From the NCBI RefSeq assembly GCF_000722875.1, contig NZ_JFHR01000027.1:1-60422 (forward strand): DNA of 60,422 bases. The letters are read 5' to 3'. This DNA is from Sphingobium chlorophenolicum. GTDB taxonomy: Bacteria > Pseudomonadota > Alphaproteobacteria > Sphingomonadales > Sphingomonadaceae. The notes under the pieces are model-generated. The model was not told where the DNA came from. It saw nothing but the letters and a program-made list of their open reading frames with translations, and did no database searches. Position numbers and translations under genes: made by a program. Below are positions 18,276 to 26,451 of this stretch, piece by piece; the stretch's first letter is position 1; each line of letters starts with the position of its first letter.

Positions 18276-19016
18276 ATGAAAAAGAGCGGCAACACCATCC
18301 TCATCACCGGCGGCGGATCGGGCATCGGCGCGGCGCTGGCGCATGAATTCCACGCAGCGGGCAATCGGGTGATCGTCGCCGGGCGGCGGCAGGCGGCTCT
18401 GGACGCCGTCGTGGCGGAACATCCAGGCATGGCGGCGCTGACCGTGGATATGGAGGACCCGGCGGCCATCGCGGCCTTTGCCGACAGGGTGATCGCGGAT
18501 TCCCCGGCGCTCAACGTCGTGATCCACAATGCCGGGATCATGGTGGTGGAGCAGCGGATCGACCTGGCCATAGCGGAGGCGATCGTCGCCACCAATTTGC
18601 TGGGGCCGATCCGGCTGACCCATGCCCTGCTGCCGCATCTGCTGGCGCAGCCCGCCGCGACATTGATGACGGTGACGTCGGGTCTGGCCTTCGTCCCGCT
18701 GGCGGCGACGCCGACCTACAGCGCGACCAAGGCGGCGCTGCATAGCTGGTCGCAGTCGATGCGGCATCAGCTCAAGGGGACCGGCGTCGAGGTGATCGAA
18801 CTGGCGCCTCCGGGCGTGCAGACCGACCTGATGCCCGGCCATGCGGAAAATCCGGAAATGATGCCGCTGGACGACTATATAGCGGAGGTCATGGGGTTGC
18901 TGGGGCAGGAACCCGCGTTGGAGGAAATCTGCGTCGAGCGCGTGAAGTTCCTGCGCGAAGCGGAACGGCGCGGCGAATTCGACCAGGTGTTCGGAGTGCT
19001 GAACGCCGCGCATTGA
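18276..19016 (+). CDS. SDR family oxidoreductase (DltE-like)
   Basis: Classical short-chain dehydrogenase/reductase, 246 aa. Cofactor motif TGGGSGIG at 11-18, NNAG-type motif VVIHNAG, catalytic Ser in VTSGLAFV and YSATK. It should reduce or oxidise a small carbonyl compound with NAD(P)H; substrate unknown. Start ATG at 18276 has AAAAGGAG upstream. It leads a run of plus-strand genes (DUF1428, two VOC proteins, SRPBCC) and faces its probable regulator HxlR. Confidence 0.94.
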   Translation: MKKSGNTILITGGGSGIGAALAHEFHAAGNRVIVAGRRQAALDAVVAEHPGMAALTVDMEDPAAIAAFADRVIADSPALNVVIHNAGIMVVEQRIDLAIAEAIVATNLLGPIRLTHALLPHLLAQPAATLMTVTSGLAFVPLAATPTYSATKAALHSWSQSMRHQLKGTGVEVIELAPPGVQTDLMPGHAENPEMMPLDDYIAEVMGLLGQEPALEEICVERVKFLREAERRGEFDQVFGVLNAAH

Positions 19017-19095
19017 ACGGGACGCCCGGCTCCGCTTGCAGAGGCGGAGCCAGCCCCCTATCCTGCATCGGCCAGGGGGCATGAGGAGAGACGTC

Positions 19096-19458
19096 ATGAG
19101 CTATATGGACGGTTTCGTGATCCCGGTGCCCAGGGGCAATAAGGAGCGTTATAAGGAGGTGGCGGCCTATGCCGCGCCGATCTTCATCGAGCATGGCGCG
19201 CTGCGGATCGTGGAATGCTGGGCGAACGACATCAAGCCCGGCAAGGTCAACGATTTCCGCACCGCCGTCATCGCGGAGGAGGATGAGGACGTCGTCTTTT
19301 CCTGGATCGAATGGCCGGACAAGGAAACCCGCGACGCGGGCGCGGAGAAGGTCATGAACGATCCCCGCATGCAGCCGAAGGAGGGGGAGGACATGCCCTT
19401 CATCGGCGCGCGGCTGATCTATGGCGGGTTCGAGGTGCTGCTCGACGCCAAGGCGTGA
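19096..19458 (+). CDS. DUF1428 (YbaA-like) protein
   Basis: 120 aa, cytoplasmic, full length for DUF1428. The family has a ferredoxin-like dimeric alpha/beta fold; sequence features include YMDGFVIPVPRGNKE at the N-terminus, VECWANDIKPGKVNDF and FSWIEWPDKETRD. Function unknown. Start ATG at 19096 has AGGAGAG. It is 80 bp after the SDR gene and 12 bp before the next VOC gene. DUF1428 genes often travel with VOC and SRPBCC genes in sphingomonads and rhizobia. Confidence 0.9.
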   Translation: MSYMDGFVIPVPRGNKERYKEVAAYAAPIFIEHGALRIVECWANDIKPGKVNDFRTAVIAEEDEDVVFSWIEWPDKETRDAGAEKVMNDPRMQPKEGEDMPFIGARLIYGGFEVLLDAKA

Positions 19459-19470
19459 GGGAGAGGGACG

Positions 19471-20265
19471 ATGACCGACCTGAACGGCAAATTCTTCTGG
19501 TATGAACTGATGACCGGCGATCCGGCGGCGGCGATGGCCTTTTACGGCGATGTCGTCGGCTGGACGTTCCAGCCCTTCGGCGGCGATCATGGCTATCATG
19601 TGGTTTCGGGCAGCGCCGGGCCGGCGGGCGGGATCATGGCGATTCCGGCCGACGCCGCCGCCCATGGCATGAGGCCCTGGTGGGGCGGCTATGTCGGATC
19701 GGCCGATGTGGACGCCGATGCGAAGCGGCTGGCCGACGCCGGGGGCAGCGTGAAGCGGCCGCCCGAAGACATAACGGGCGTCGGGCGCTTCGCGGTGATG
19801 GCCGATCCGGGCGGCGCTGTGTTCATGCTGCTCAAGGGCTCCAGCCCGGAGGGGATGGACGCGCCGTCGCCGATGGCGAACGGGCATGTCGGCTGGCATG
19901 AACTGTATAGCGGCGATTTCGATGCCGATCTGGCCTTCTACACGTCCGCGTTCGGCTGGGCGAAGGGGGAGGCGATGGATATGGGCGAGATGGGTAGCTA
20001 CCAGCTATTCTCGCAGGACGGATCGACCGACTTCAATGGCATGAGCGGCGGCATGATGGCGTTGCCGAAGGAAATGCCCGCGCCGTTGTGGCTGTTCTAC
20101 TTCGTCGTGCCGGACATCGATGCCGCGACCGAGAAGGTGAAGGCGGGCGGCGGCACCATGCTGAACGGACCGATGGAAGTGCCCGGCGGGGCCTGGATCA
20201 TTCAGGCGGCCGATCCGCAGGGCGCGATGTTCGCGCTGGTAGGGATGCGCGCTGCCGAAAGATGA
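19471..20265 (+). CDS. Two-domain VOC (glyoxalase/bleomycin-fold) protein
   Basis: 264 aa with two vicinal-oxygen-chelate repeats: residues about 5-122 (GKFFWYELMTGDPAAAMAFY) and 135-262 (VGWHELYSGDFDADLAFYTS). The two halves are clearly related to each other, so the protein is an internal duplication able to form both halves of one VOC unit. Similar proteins are annotated as 27-kDa-antigen-like or as hydrolases of unknown substrate. The SD is GAGGGAGAG. It is in the same transcription unit as DUF1428 (12 bp gap). Confidence 0.9.
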   Translation: MTDLNGKFFWYELMTGDPAAAMAFYGDVVGWTFQPFGGDHGYHVVSGSAGPAGGIMAIPADAAAHGMRPWWGGYVGSADVDADAKRLADAGGSVKRPPEDITGVGRFAVMADPGGAVFMLLKGSSPEGMDAPSPMANGHVGWHELYSGDFDADLAFYTSAFGWAKGEAMDMGEMGSYQLFSQDGSTDFNGMSGGMMALPKEMPAPLWLFYFVVPDIDAATEKVKAGGGTMLNGPMEVPGGAWIIQAADPQGAMFALVGMRAAER

Positions 20266-20290
20266 CGGCCGAGGGATAAGGAGAGGAACC

Positions 20291-20782
20291 ATGTCCAGAA
20301 TTTCACCCTGCCTATGGTATAATGGGCAGGCGGAGGAGGCGGCGCGTTTCTACGTCTCGATCTTCGGCGGGTCGGTGGATTTCATCAACCGCTTTCCCCA
20401 GGACCAGCCCACGCCTGCCCCATTCAAGGGCGGGGATGTGCTGATGGTCGAATTCACTCTGTTAGGCGACAGTTATCAGGCGCTGAACGGCGGGCCGGAA
20501 TTCGGCTTTACCGAAGCGGTGTCGCTGTCTGTCGCGTGCAGGGATCAGGCGGAGATCGACCGCTATTTCGACGCCTTGACCGCCGATGGCGGATCGCCGG
20601 GGCCGTGCGGCTGGTTGAAGGATAAATATGGCCTGTCCTGGCAGTTGGTGACGCAGGAGATCATGGACCTCTACAAGACGGGCGACGGGCCGGGCATTCA
20701 GCGGATGATGACGGAGATGATGACCATGCAGAAGCTGGATACCGCCCGGATGAAGGCGGCTTTCGAAGGCGCGGCGTCATGA
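20291..20782 (+). CDS. VOC / PhnB-like protein
   Basis: 163 aa of the PhnB / 3-demethylubiquinone methyltransferase-like VOC subfamily: ISPCLWYNGQAEEAARFYVS at the start, DVLMVEFTLLGDSYQALNGG, and DRYFDALTADGGSPGPCGWLKDKYGLSWQ near the end. The name of the subfamily is historical; no methyltransferase activity should be assumed. SD AAGGAGAGG. Its stop overlaps the start of the SRPBCC gene by 4 bp, so the two are coupled. Confidence 0.92.
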   Translation: MSRISPCLWYNGQAEEAARFYVSIFGGSVDFINRFPQDQPTPAPFKGGDVLMVEFTLLGDSYQALNGGPEFGFTEAVSLSVACRDQAEIDRYFDALTADGGSPGPCGWLKDKYGLSWQLVTQEIMDLYKTGDGPGIQRMMTEMMTMQKLDTARMKAAFEGAAS

Positions 20783-21246
20783 GCGCTGCTGAATTTGAGC
20801 TGTCCGTGACATGCCATATCGCCGCCCCGCGCGGGATCGTGTGGAAGGTGTGGACCGACCTGAAGGACGAATGGTTCTGCCCCAAGCCCTGGCGGGCGGA
20901 GGTGATCGAGGAGGATTTGCGCCCCGGCGGGCGGAGCGCGGTGCGCATGTTCGGTCCCGATGGCGAGGATACCGGGCCGATGGAGGGCGTGTTTCTGGAG
21001 GTCGTTCCGGGCGAGAAGGTCGTGACCACGGACGCCTATGCTTCGGGGTGGATTCCGCAGACGCCCTTCATGACGGCGATCTGGCATTTTGCTGATGAGG
21101 GGGAGGGGACGCGCTTCACCGCGACGGCACGGCATTGGGACGCCGAGGCGATGGAGAGGCATAAGGAAATGGGTTTCCATCCCGGGTGGGACCAGATGGC
21201 GGAGCAGTTCAAGTCATTGTGCGAAGCGTCGGCGGCGAGCGCTTAG
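20779..21246 (+). CDS. SRPBCC / AHSA1-domain protein
   Basis: 155-aa lipid/ligand-binding START-like fold (AHSA1 family): SVTCHIAAPRGIVWKVWTDL at the N-terminus, GGRSAVRMFGPDGEDTGPM in the middle and WDQMAEQFKSL at the end. These proteins bind hydrophobic ligands in an internal cavity; the ligand is unknown. Together with the two VOC proteins, DUF1428 and an SDR it forms a putative small-molecule handling unit. Last gene of the run; repeat A4 follows the stop. Confidence 0.92.
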   Translation: MSAAEFELSVTCHIAAPRGIVWKVWTDLKDEWFCPKPWRAEVIEEDLRPGGRSAVRMFGPDGEDTGPMEGVFLEVVPGEKVVTTDAYASGWIPQTPFMTAIWHFADEGEGTRFTATARHWDAEAMERHKEMGFHPGWDQMAEQFKSLCEASAASA

Positions 21247-21261
21247 GCGGAGGGAGCAAGA

Positions 21262-21416
21262 GCGGACCTATCCTATTCCTCCCCATCGGGAGATGGGGAG
21301 GGGGACCGCCGCTGAAAGCGGTGGTGGAGGGGAATGGGGCACGACCTCCGCAATTCCCCTCCACCACTCGCTTCGCGAGCGGTCCCCCTCCCCACGCTTC
21401 GCGCAGGGAGGATTTA
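21262..21416. repeat. Family A palindromic repeat, copy A4
   Basis: Opposite orientation to A1: begins GCGGACCTATCCTATTCCTC, end hairpin CCCCATCGGGAGATGGGG, left inner hairpin CCGCTGAAAGCGG, right inner hairpin CTCGCTTCGCGAG, outer hairpin CCCCACGCTTCGCGCAGGG. Lies in the convergent gap between the SRPBCC gene and the first aminotransferase gene. Confidence 0.9.
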
Positions 21417-21436
21417 GGGTGACGCTGGCCATGTAA

Positions 21437-21471
21437 AGAAAAAGGGCGCCCAGCATATGCCGGACGCCCTC
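21437..21471 (-). terminator. Terminator of the 21493-22662 gene
   Basis: On the minus strand GGGCGTCC and GGGCGCCC-type arms around GGCATATGC run into TTTTTCTTT, 22 bp after the stop. Confidence 0.65.
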
Positions 21472-21492
21472 ATTGCGGCCTTGGGAACCGGA

Positions 21493-22662
21493 TCAGGCCT
21501 TGTAGACCTTCTCCACCGCCGAGCGGAATTTCGCCATGTCCTCCGCCGAACCCACGGTAACGCGGGAAACGGTGGGCCAGATCGGCCAGTTGCGCCCGAT
21601 CTGCACCTTTTCCGGGGTGGCGAGCAGGGCGGCCTGCATCTCCTTGGCGGGCTTGGTCTTCCAATCCACCATGAACATGTTGGCGTGGCTGCCGGGGTGC
21701 ACCTCTATGCCCTTCTTCGCGAGCCAGGCGATGGTTTCGTCGCGGTTGGCGATCATCTCCGCGCGGCGGGCCTTGATCAGGCCCGTTTCGGGATAGACCG
21801 CGTTGCCGCAGGCCATGGCGGTGATCGACAGGCCGCCCGCCGTGGGGCCGAACAGGCTGATGCGCTTCTGCACTTCCGGATCGGCGAAGGTCAGGCCCAG
21901 CCGCACGCCCGCCATGCCGAACAGCTTGGAGAAGGTCCGCATGACGATCAGGTCCTTGCGGCCCGCCACCAGCTTCGCGGCGTTGGGGCCGTCATACCAG
22001 TGGATATAGGCTTCATCGACCAGCAGGAAGGAATCCTTGGGCTTGTTCGCCAGCAGCCATTCGATGTCGGCCATCGGCGTGATGGTGCCGGTGGGGTTGT
22101 TGGGCGTGCAGATATAATAAAGCCCGGCATTGGGATTGGCGGCCAGCATCGCCTTGACGTCATGGCCCTGGCCGATGGCCTGGGGCGCCTTGGCGATGGG
22201 GGCCTTCAGATAATCGGCGGTGCGCCAGGCGGATTCGAAGGTCGGATCGGCAGTGACCAGCCCCTTGGTGGGCGAGCAGAAGGCCGCGACCGTGCTGACC
22301 AGCGGGCCGCCCGAACCCGGCCACAGCATGATGTGCGATTCCGGAATCCCCTCCACCTTCGCGATGGTGGAGATCAGGTCGCCCTTGTAATTGTCCGGAT
22401 CGTACCAGTTGCCGACGGCGGCGGCCTTCGCGGCGGCCTGCACGCCGGGTTCGAACGGGCCGGTCCAGCATTCGTTGGCGCCGATGCGCACCGCGCCCTT
22501 GATCCCGCGTCCGGCCTGCTGCTGTGCGAAGGCGGGCTGGGTCAGCAGGTTGCCGGCGGCCGCGCCGGCGGCCATCAGGGCGGAAATCTTGCCGATCGTG
22601 CGGCGGGAATAGCCCCGTTCGAGCAGGTCTTCGCGGGCGTCCTTATCCAACATCATGGTCAT
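21493..22662 (-). CDS. Tat-exported PLP aminotransferase (HisC-like), paralogue 2
   Basis: Fold-type I PLP aminotransferase related to histidinol-phosphate aminotransferase (389 aa). The PLP lysine is in TFSKLFGMAGVRLG; YICTPNNPTGT and VDEAYIHW are cofactor motifs. Unusually, it has a twin-arginine-like leader: YSRRTIGKISALMAAGAAAG then a PAFA-QQ cleavage site, placing the enzyme in the periplasm with PLP loaded before export. Start ATG at 22662 behind AAGGGGAA. It is a close tandem copy of the next upstream gene. Substrate unknown. Confidence 0.88.
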   Translation of the reverse strand: MTMMLDKDAREDLLERGYSRRTIGKISALMAAGAAAGNLLTQPAFAQQQAGRGIKGAVRIGANECWTGPFEPGVQAAAKAAAVGNWYDPDNYKGDLISTIAKVEGIPESHIMLWPGSGGPLVSTVAAFCSPTKGLVTADPTFESAWRTADYLKAPIAKAPQAIGQGHDVKAMLAANPNAGLYYICTPNNPTGTITPMADIEWLLANKPKDSFLLVDEAYIHWYDGPNAAKLVAGRKDLIVMRTFSKLFGMAGVRLGLTFADPEVQKRISLFGPTAGGLSITAMACGNAVYPETGLIKARRAEMIANRDETIAWLAKKGIEVHPGSHANMFMVDWKTKPAKEMQAALLATPEKVQIGRNWPIWPTVSRVTVGSAEDMAKFRSAVEKVYKA

Positions 22663-22720
22663 GTCGTCTGTTCCCCTTATCGTTCCACTACTGCGCATAT
22701 TCCAAAGGGGAGGAACGAAA

Positions 22721-22751
22721 GGGGCGGCGCATTTCCGCAATGCGCCGCCCC
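22721..22751 (-). terminator. Strong hairpin after aminotransferase paralogue 1
   Basis: GGGGCGGCGCATT and AATGCGCCGCCCC are perfect 13-bp arms around TCCGC, about 30 bp after the stop of the 22784-23941 gene (minus strand). The T-run is short (TTTCG), so it may only partly separate the two genes. Confidence 0.6.
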
Positions 22752-22783
22752 CGGATTCCTGAATTTTATGTTTTATTTCGCGA

Positions 22784-23941
22784 TCAGGCTTTCCAAACCT
22801 TGTCCACGGCGTCGCAAAAGGCCTTCATTTCCTCCGTCGAGCCGACCGAGACGCGGGAAACCGTGGGCCAGATCGGCCAGTTGCGCCCGATCTGCACCTT
22901 TTCGGCCAGAAGGGCAGCCTGCACTTCCTTGGCGGGCTTGCCCCAATCGACCATGAACATATTGGCCTGGCTGCCCGGAATGACCTTGATCCCCTTCTTC
23001 TTCAGGTGGGCGACGGCCATTTCGCGGTTGGCGTTCATTTCGGCGCGGCGCGCCTTGATCAGGTCGGCCTGGGCCACCGACACGGTGCCGCAGGCGACGG
23101 CGGTCATCGGCAGCATCGCCGTCACCTGGCCGCCGTCATAGCGCATCATCTTTTCCATGATGGCGGGGCTGGAGAAGGTGAGGCCCAGCCGCATGCCCGC
23201 CATGCCGAACAGCTTGGAGAAGGTGCGCAGGATCAGCACGTCGTCGCGGGTCGCGGCCATCTTTGCCGCGTTGGGGCCGTCGAACCAGTGGATATAGGCT
23301 TCGTCCACGACCAGGATCGCGTCCTTGGGCTTGTTGTCGGCCAGCCACTGAATGTCGGCGAGCGAGGTCATCGTGCCGCTGGGGTTGTTGGGCGAGCAGA
23401 TATAATAGACGCCCGCATTGGGATCGGCCGCCAGCATCGCCTTCACGTCATGGGCGTAATCCTTGGTCAGCGGCACCTTCGTCACCTTCGCGCCCAGCCA
23501 GTCGCCGGTGCGCCAGATGGCTTCGTAGGTGGGGTTGCCGGTGACGATGCCCCGCGTGGGCGAGGCGTAGGCGACGGCGACGCGGCTCAGCGGATCGCTG
23601 GAACCCGGCCAGGCGGTGATGCGGTCGGCGGGAATGCCCTCCACGGCGGCGACGGCGGCGAACAGCTTGGCATGTTCGTCATTGGGTTCGTAGCGATTGC
23701 CCTCCTGCACCAGCTTGAAGGCGGCTTGCGCGGCGATGGGGAAGGGGCCGGTCCAGCATTCGTTCGCGCCGATGCGCACGGCGCCCTCGACGGCCTTCGC
23801 GGCCTGCTGCGCCATGGCGCCGGTGACGCGCACAGCAGCCGCGCCCGCGCCCAGCAGGGCGGCGACCTTGCCCATCTGGCGGCGGGAATAGCCGCGATCG
23901 ATCAAATCCTGTTCGAACGCCTTATTGTCGATTTCTGCCAT
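22784..23941 (-). CDS. Tat-exported PLP aminotransferase (HisC-like), paralogue 1
   Basis: 385 aa, same family and layout as the gene just downstream (shared stretches include GAVRIGANECWTGPF, YICSPNNPSGTM, FSKLFGMAGMRLGLTF and QIGRNWPIWPTVSRV). The leader has YSRRQMGKVAALLGAGAAA and an AMA-QQ cleavage site, again Tat-like. The PLP lysine is in TFSKLFGM. Start ATG at 23941 with AGGGAGAT SD. It is divergent from ptsP. A tandem duplication is the simplest origin; the substrates may differ, because the pocket region around PTAGGLSITAMACG / YDGGQVTAMLPMTAV varies. Confidence 0.88.
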   Translation of the reverse strand: MAEIDNKAFEQDLIDRGYSRRQMGKVAALLGAGAAAVRVTGAMAQQAAKAVEGAVRIGANECWTGPFPIAAQAAFKLVQEGNRYEPNDEHAKLFAAVAAVEGIPADRITAWPGSSDPLSRVAVAYASPTRGIVTGNPTYEAIWRTGDWLGAKVTKVPLTKDYAHDVKAMLAADPNAGVYYICSPNNPSGTMTSLADIQWLADNKPKDAILVVDEAYIHWFDGPNAAKMAATRDDVLILRTFSKLFGMAGMRLGLTFSSPAIMEKMMRYDGGQVTAMLPMTAVACGTVSVAQADLIKARRAEMNANREMAVAHLKKKGIKVIPGSQANMFMVDWGKPAKEVQAALLAEKVQIGRNWPIWPTVSRVSVGSTEEMKAFCDAVDKVWKA

Positions 23942-24083
23942 ATGCTCATCTCCCTGAATTCCGAGATTTTACGGCTGTAAACGAAAGCATCGTTCATTTC
24001 CGCCATATCCGTACAGGGAAAATCCGCCGGAACCGCACATATTCGCCTTGGAAAGCGGCGGCGCGATCTGTTAGCGCTTCACC

Positions 24084-26360
24084 ATGCCCAGCACGCCCGC
24101 CGCCGCCGCCCGCCAGATCCTCATCCGCCTGCAGGAGGTCATGGCGGCGCGCACCAGCGCCCAAGCAAAGCTGAACAAGGTGGTGGAGATCATCGGCGAA
24201 TCCCTGTCGAGCGAGGTCTGCTCCATCTATCTGGTGCGCGAGGGGGTGCTGGAACTGTTCGCGACGCGGGGGTTGAAGCAGGAGGCGGTCCACGTCACCC
24301 GCATGGCGATGGGCGAGGGGCTGGTCGGCATGATCGCCACCAATGTCGAGACGCTGAACCTGGACGAGGCGGCGTCGCATCCCGATTACAGCTATCGCCC
24401 GGAGACGGGAGAGGAACTGTTCCACAGCTTCGCGGGCGTGCCCATCGTGCGGCGGGAACGCGCCATCGGCGTGCTCTGCGTCCAGCATGTCGAGCCGCGC
24501 CGCTATGACGAAGTGGAGATAGAGGCGCTGCAGACCGTGGCGATGGTGATGTCCGAACTGATCGCCAATGCGGAACTGGCCGATGACGGTCCGCTGGACA
24601 GCCGGGTGCAGGATACGGGCAGCACGGTGCTGCACGGGTTGCAGCTCGTCATGGGCATGGCGCGGGGGCATGCGGTGTTCCACCAGCCGCGCGTCCATAT
24701 CGAACATACCGTCGCGGAGGATACGGAGGCGGAGCGCGCCCGCGTCATTTCCGCCTTCACCAAGATGCGCGAGCAGATCGACCGCATGACCGGCGCGGCC
24801 GAATTCGGTACGGAGGGCGAGCATCAGGAGGTGCTCGAAACCTACAAGATGTTCGCCTATGACGAGGGGTGGGCGCGGCGCATCAACGAAGCCATCGACA
24901 GCGGCCTGACCGCCGAGGCGGCCATAGAGCGCGTGCAGCAGCGCACCCGCATGCGCATGCGCCAGATCGACGATCCGTTGTTGCAGGACCGGATGCACGA
25001 TCTGGAGGATATGGCGAACCGCCTGCTGCGCATCGTGTCGGGGCAGTTGGGCACGGCGGCGCAGCTTGGATTGCGGCAGGACGCCATCCTGATCGCCCGC
25101 AACCTTGGCCCGGCGGAACTGCTGGAATATGACCGGCGGCGGCTGAAAGGCGTGATCCTGGAGGAAGGGTCGCTGACCGCCCATGTCACCATCGTCGCCC
25201 GCGCCATGGGCGTGCCGGTGCTGGGCCGGGTGCGCGACATCCGCCATCAGGTGAATGAGGGCGACCTGATCCTGATGGACGTGGGCGACAACAACCTGCT
25301 GATCCGCCCGACGCCCGACATGGAGGAGGCGTTCGAGAACAAGCTGCACGTCACGCAGAAGCGCCGGGCCGAATTCGCGGCGATGCGCGACCTGCCATCC
25401 GTCACCACCGACGGGCAGCGGATCGAACTGATGGTCAATGCGGGCCTGCGCGAGGATGCGCAGGCGCTGGATCTGGTCGGCGCCGACGGCATCGGCCTGT
25501 TCCGTACCGAGTTCCAGTTCCTCGTCTCCGCCACCCTGCCGCAGCGGGAAAAGCAGCAGCGGCTCTATCGCGACGTGCTGGACGCGGCGGGGGACCGGCC
25601 GGTCATCTTCCGCACCGTCGACATCGGCGGCGACAAGGCGCTGCCCTACATGTCGCGGGATGCGGAGGAGGAACTGGAGGACAATCCCGCCATGGGCTGG
25701 CGCGCCCTGCGGCTGGCGCTGGACCGCGACGGGCTGATGAAGGCGCAGGCCCGCGCCCTGCTGGAGGCGGCGGCGGGCAAGGTGCTGCACGTCATGTTCC
25801 CGATGGTGTCGGAACCCTGGGAATATGAGCAGGCGAGGGCGCTGGTCGAACATCAGCGCGAATGGCTGGTGGCGCAGAAGAAGAAGCTGCCGGTCGCCGT
25901 GCGCTACGGCGCGATGCTGGAGGTGCCCGCGCTGGCGGAGGTGCTGGACCTGCTGCTGCCCCGGCTGGATTTCCTGTCCATCGGCACCAACGACCTGACC
26001 CAGTTCCTGTTCGCTGCCGACCGCGCCCATCCCCGGCTGGCGGAGCGGTACGACTGGCTGAGCATCGCCATATTGCGCTTCCTGGACCGGGTGGTGCGCG
26101 CCTGCGAGGCGCATGAGGTGCCGGTGGGCGTGTGCGGCGAGATGGGCGGGCGCACGCTGGAGGCGATGGCGCTGATCGGCCTGGGCGTTCGGCGTCTGTC
26201 GATCACCCCGGCTTCGGTCGGGCCGGTCAAGGCGATGATCCGGACCATCGACGCGGCGGAACTGCGCGGGGTTATGCGCGACCTGCTGGACAGGGGCGTC
26301 ACCGATATTCGTTCGGCCCTGGTCGACTGGGCCGGAGAACATGCTATTGAATTGAATTAA
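24084..26360 (+). CDS. ptsP: Phosphoenolpyruvate-protein phosphotransferase EI-Ntr
   Basis: First enzyme of the nitrogen/regulatory PTS: autophosphorylates from PEP and passes phosphate to HPr. 758 aa: N-terminal GAF domain (about 10-160, LNKVVEIIGESLSSEVCSIY), HPr-binding and swivelling domain with phospho-His367 in GSLTAHVTIVARAMG, and a C-terminal PEP-binding barrel (GLFRTEFQFL, VGVCGEMGGRTLEAMALIGL). The GAF domain marks it as EI-Ntr rather than sugar EI. In rhizobia ptsP follows lysC; here about 8.6 kb separates them. Its partner HPr and EIIA are at 1164-1837. Confidence 0.96.
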   Translation: MPSTPAAAARQILIRLQEVMAARTSAQAKLNKVVEIIGESLSSEVCSIYLVREGVLELFATRGLKQEAVHVTRMAMGEGLVGMIATNVETLNLDEAASHPDYSYRPETGEELFHSFAGVPIVRRERAIGVLCVQHVEPRRYDEVEIEALQTVAMVMSELIANAELADDGPLDSRVQDTGSTVLHGLQLVMGMARGHAVFHQPRVHIEHTVAEDTEAERARVISAFTKMREQIDRMTGAAEFGTEGEHQEVLETYKMFAYDEGWARRINEAIDSGLTAEAAIERVQQRTRMRMRQIDDPLLQDRMHDLEDMANRLLRIVSGQLGTAAQLGLRQDAILIARNLGPAELLEYDRRRLKGVILEEGSLTAHVTIVARAMGVPVLGRVRDIRHQVNEGDLILMDVGDNNLLIRPTPDMEEAFENKLHVTQKRRAEFAAMRDLPSVTTDGQRIELMVNAGLREDAQALDLVGADGIGLFRTEFQFLVSATLPQREKQQRLYRDVLDAAGDRPVIFRTVDIGGDKALPYMSRDAEEELEDNPAMGWRALRLALDRDGLMKAQARALLEAAAGKVLHVMFPMVSEPWEYEQARALVEHQREWLVAQKKKLPVAVRYGAMLEVPALAEVLDLLLPRLDFLSIGTNDLTQFLFAADRAHPRLAERYDWLSIAILRFLDRVVRACEAHEVPVGVCGEMGGRTLEAMALIGLGVRRLSITPASVGPVKAMIRTIDAAELRGVMRDLLDRGVTDIRSALVDWAGEHAIELN

Positions 26361-26451
26361 TGGGATTGCGGGGCTGCGCCGGACCTGTGCGGCGTTGACA
26401 ATCCCTGTCCCGCAATGAGACAAGACCGGCCTTCATAAGTCGCGGAGCAGC

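Noticed and set aside
21262..21416. Family A copies as insertion-sequence remnants or CRISPR
   Set aside because: No transposase ORF, no direct repeats at regular spacing and no spacers; the units are imperfect palindromes.
23994..26423. Very long antisense open frame (809 codons) across ptsP
   Set aside because: It is the complement of a strongly supported EI-Ntr gene. High GC leaves long open frames on the opposite strand, and the protein is His/Gln/Arg-rich without domain motifs.
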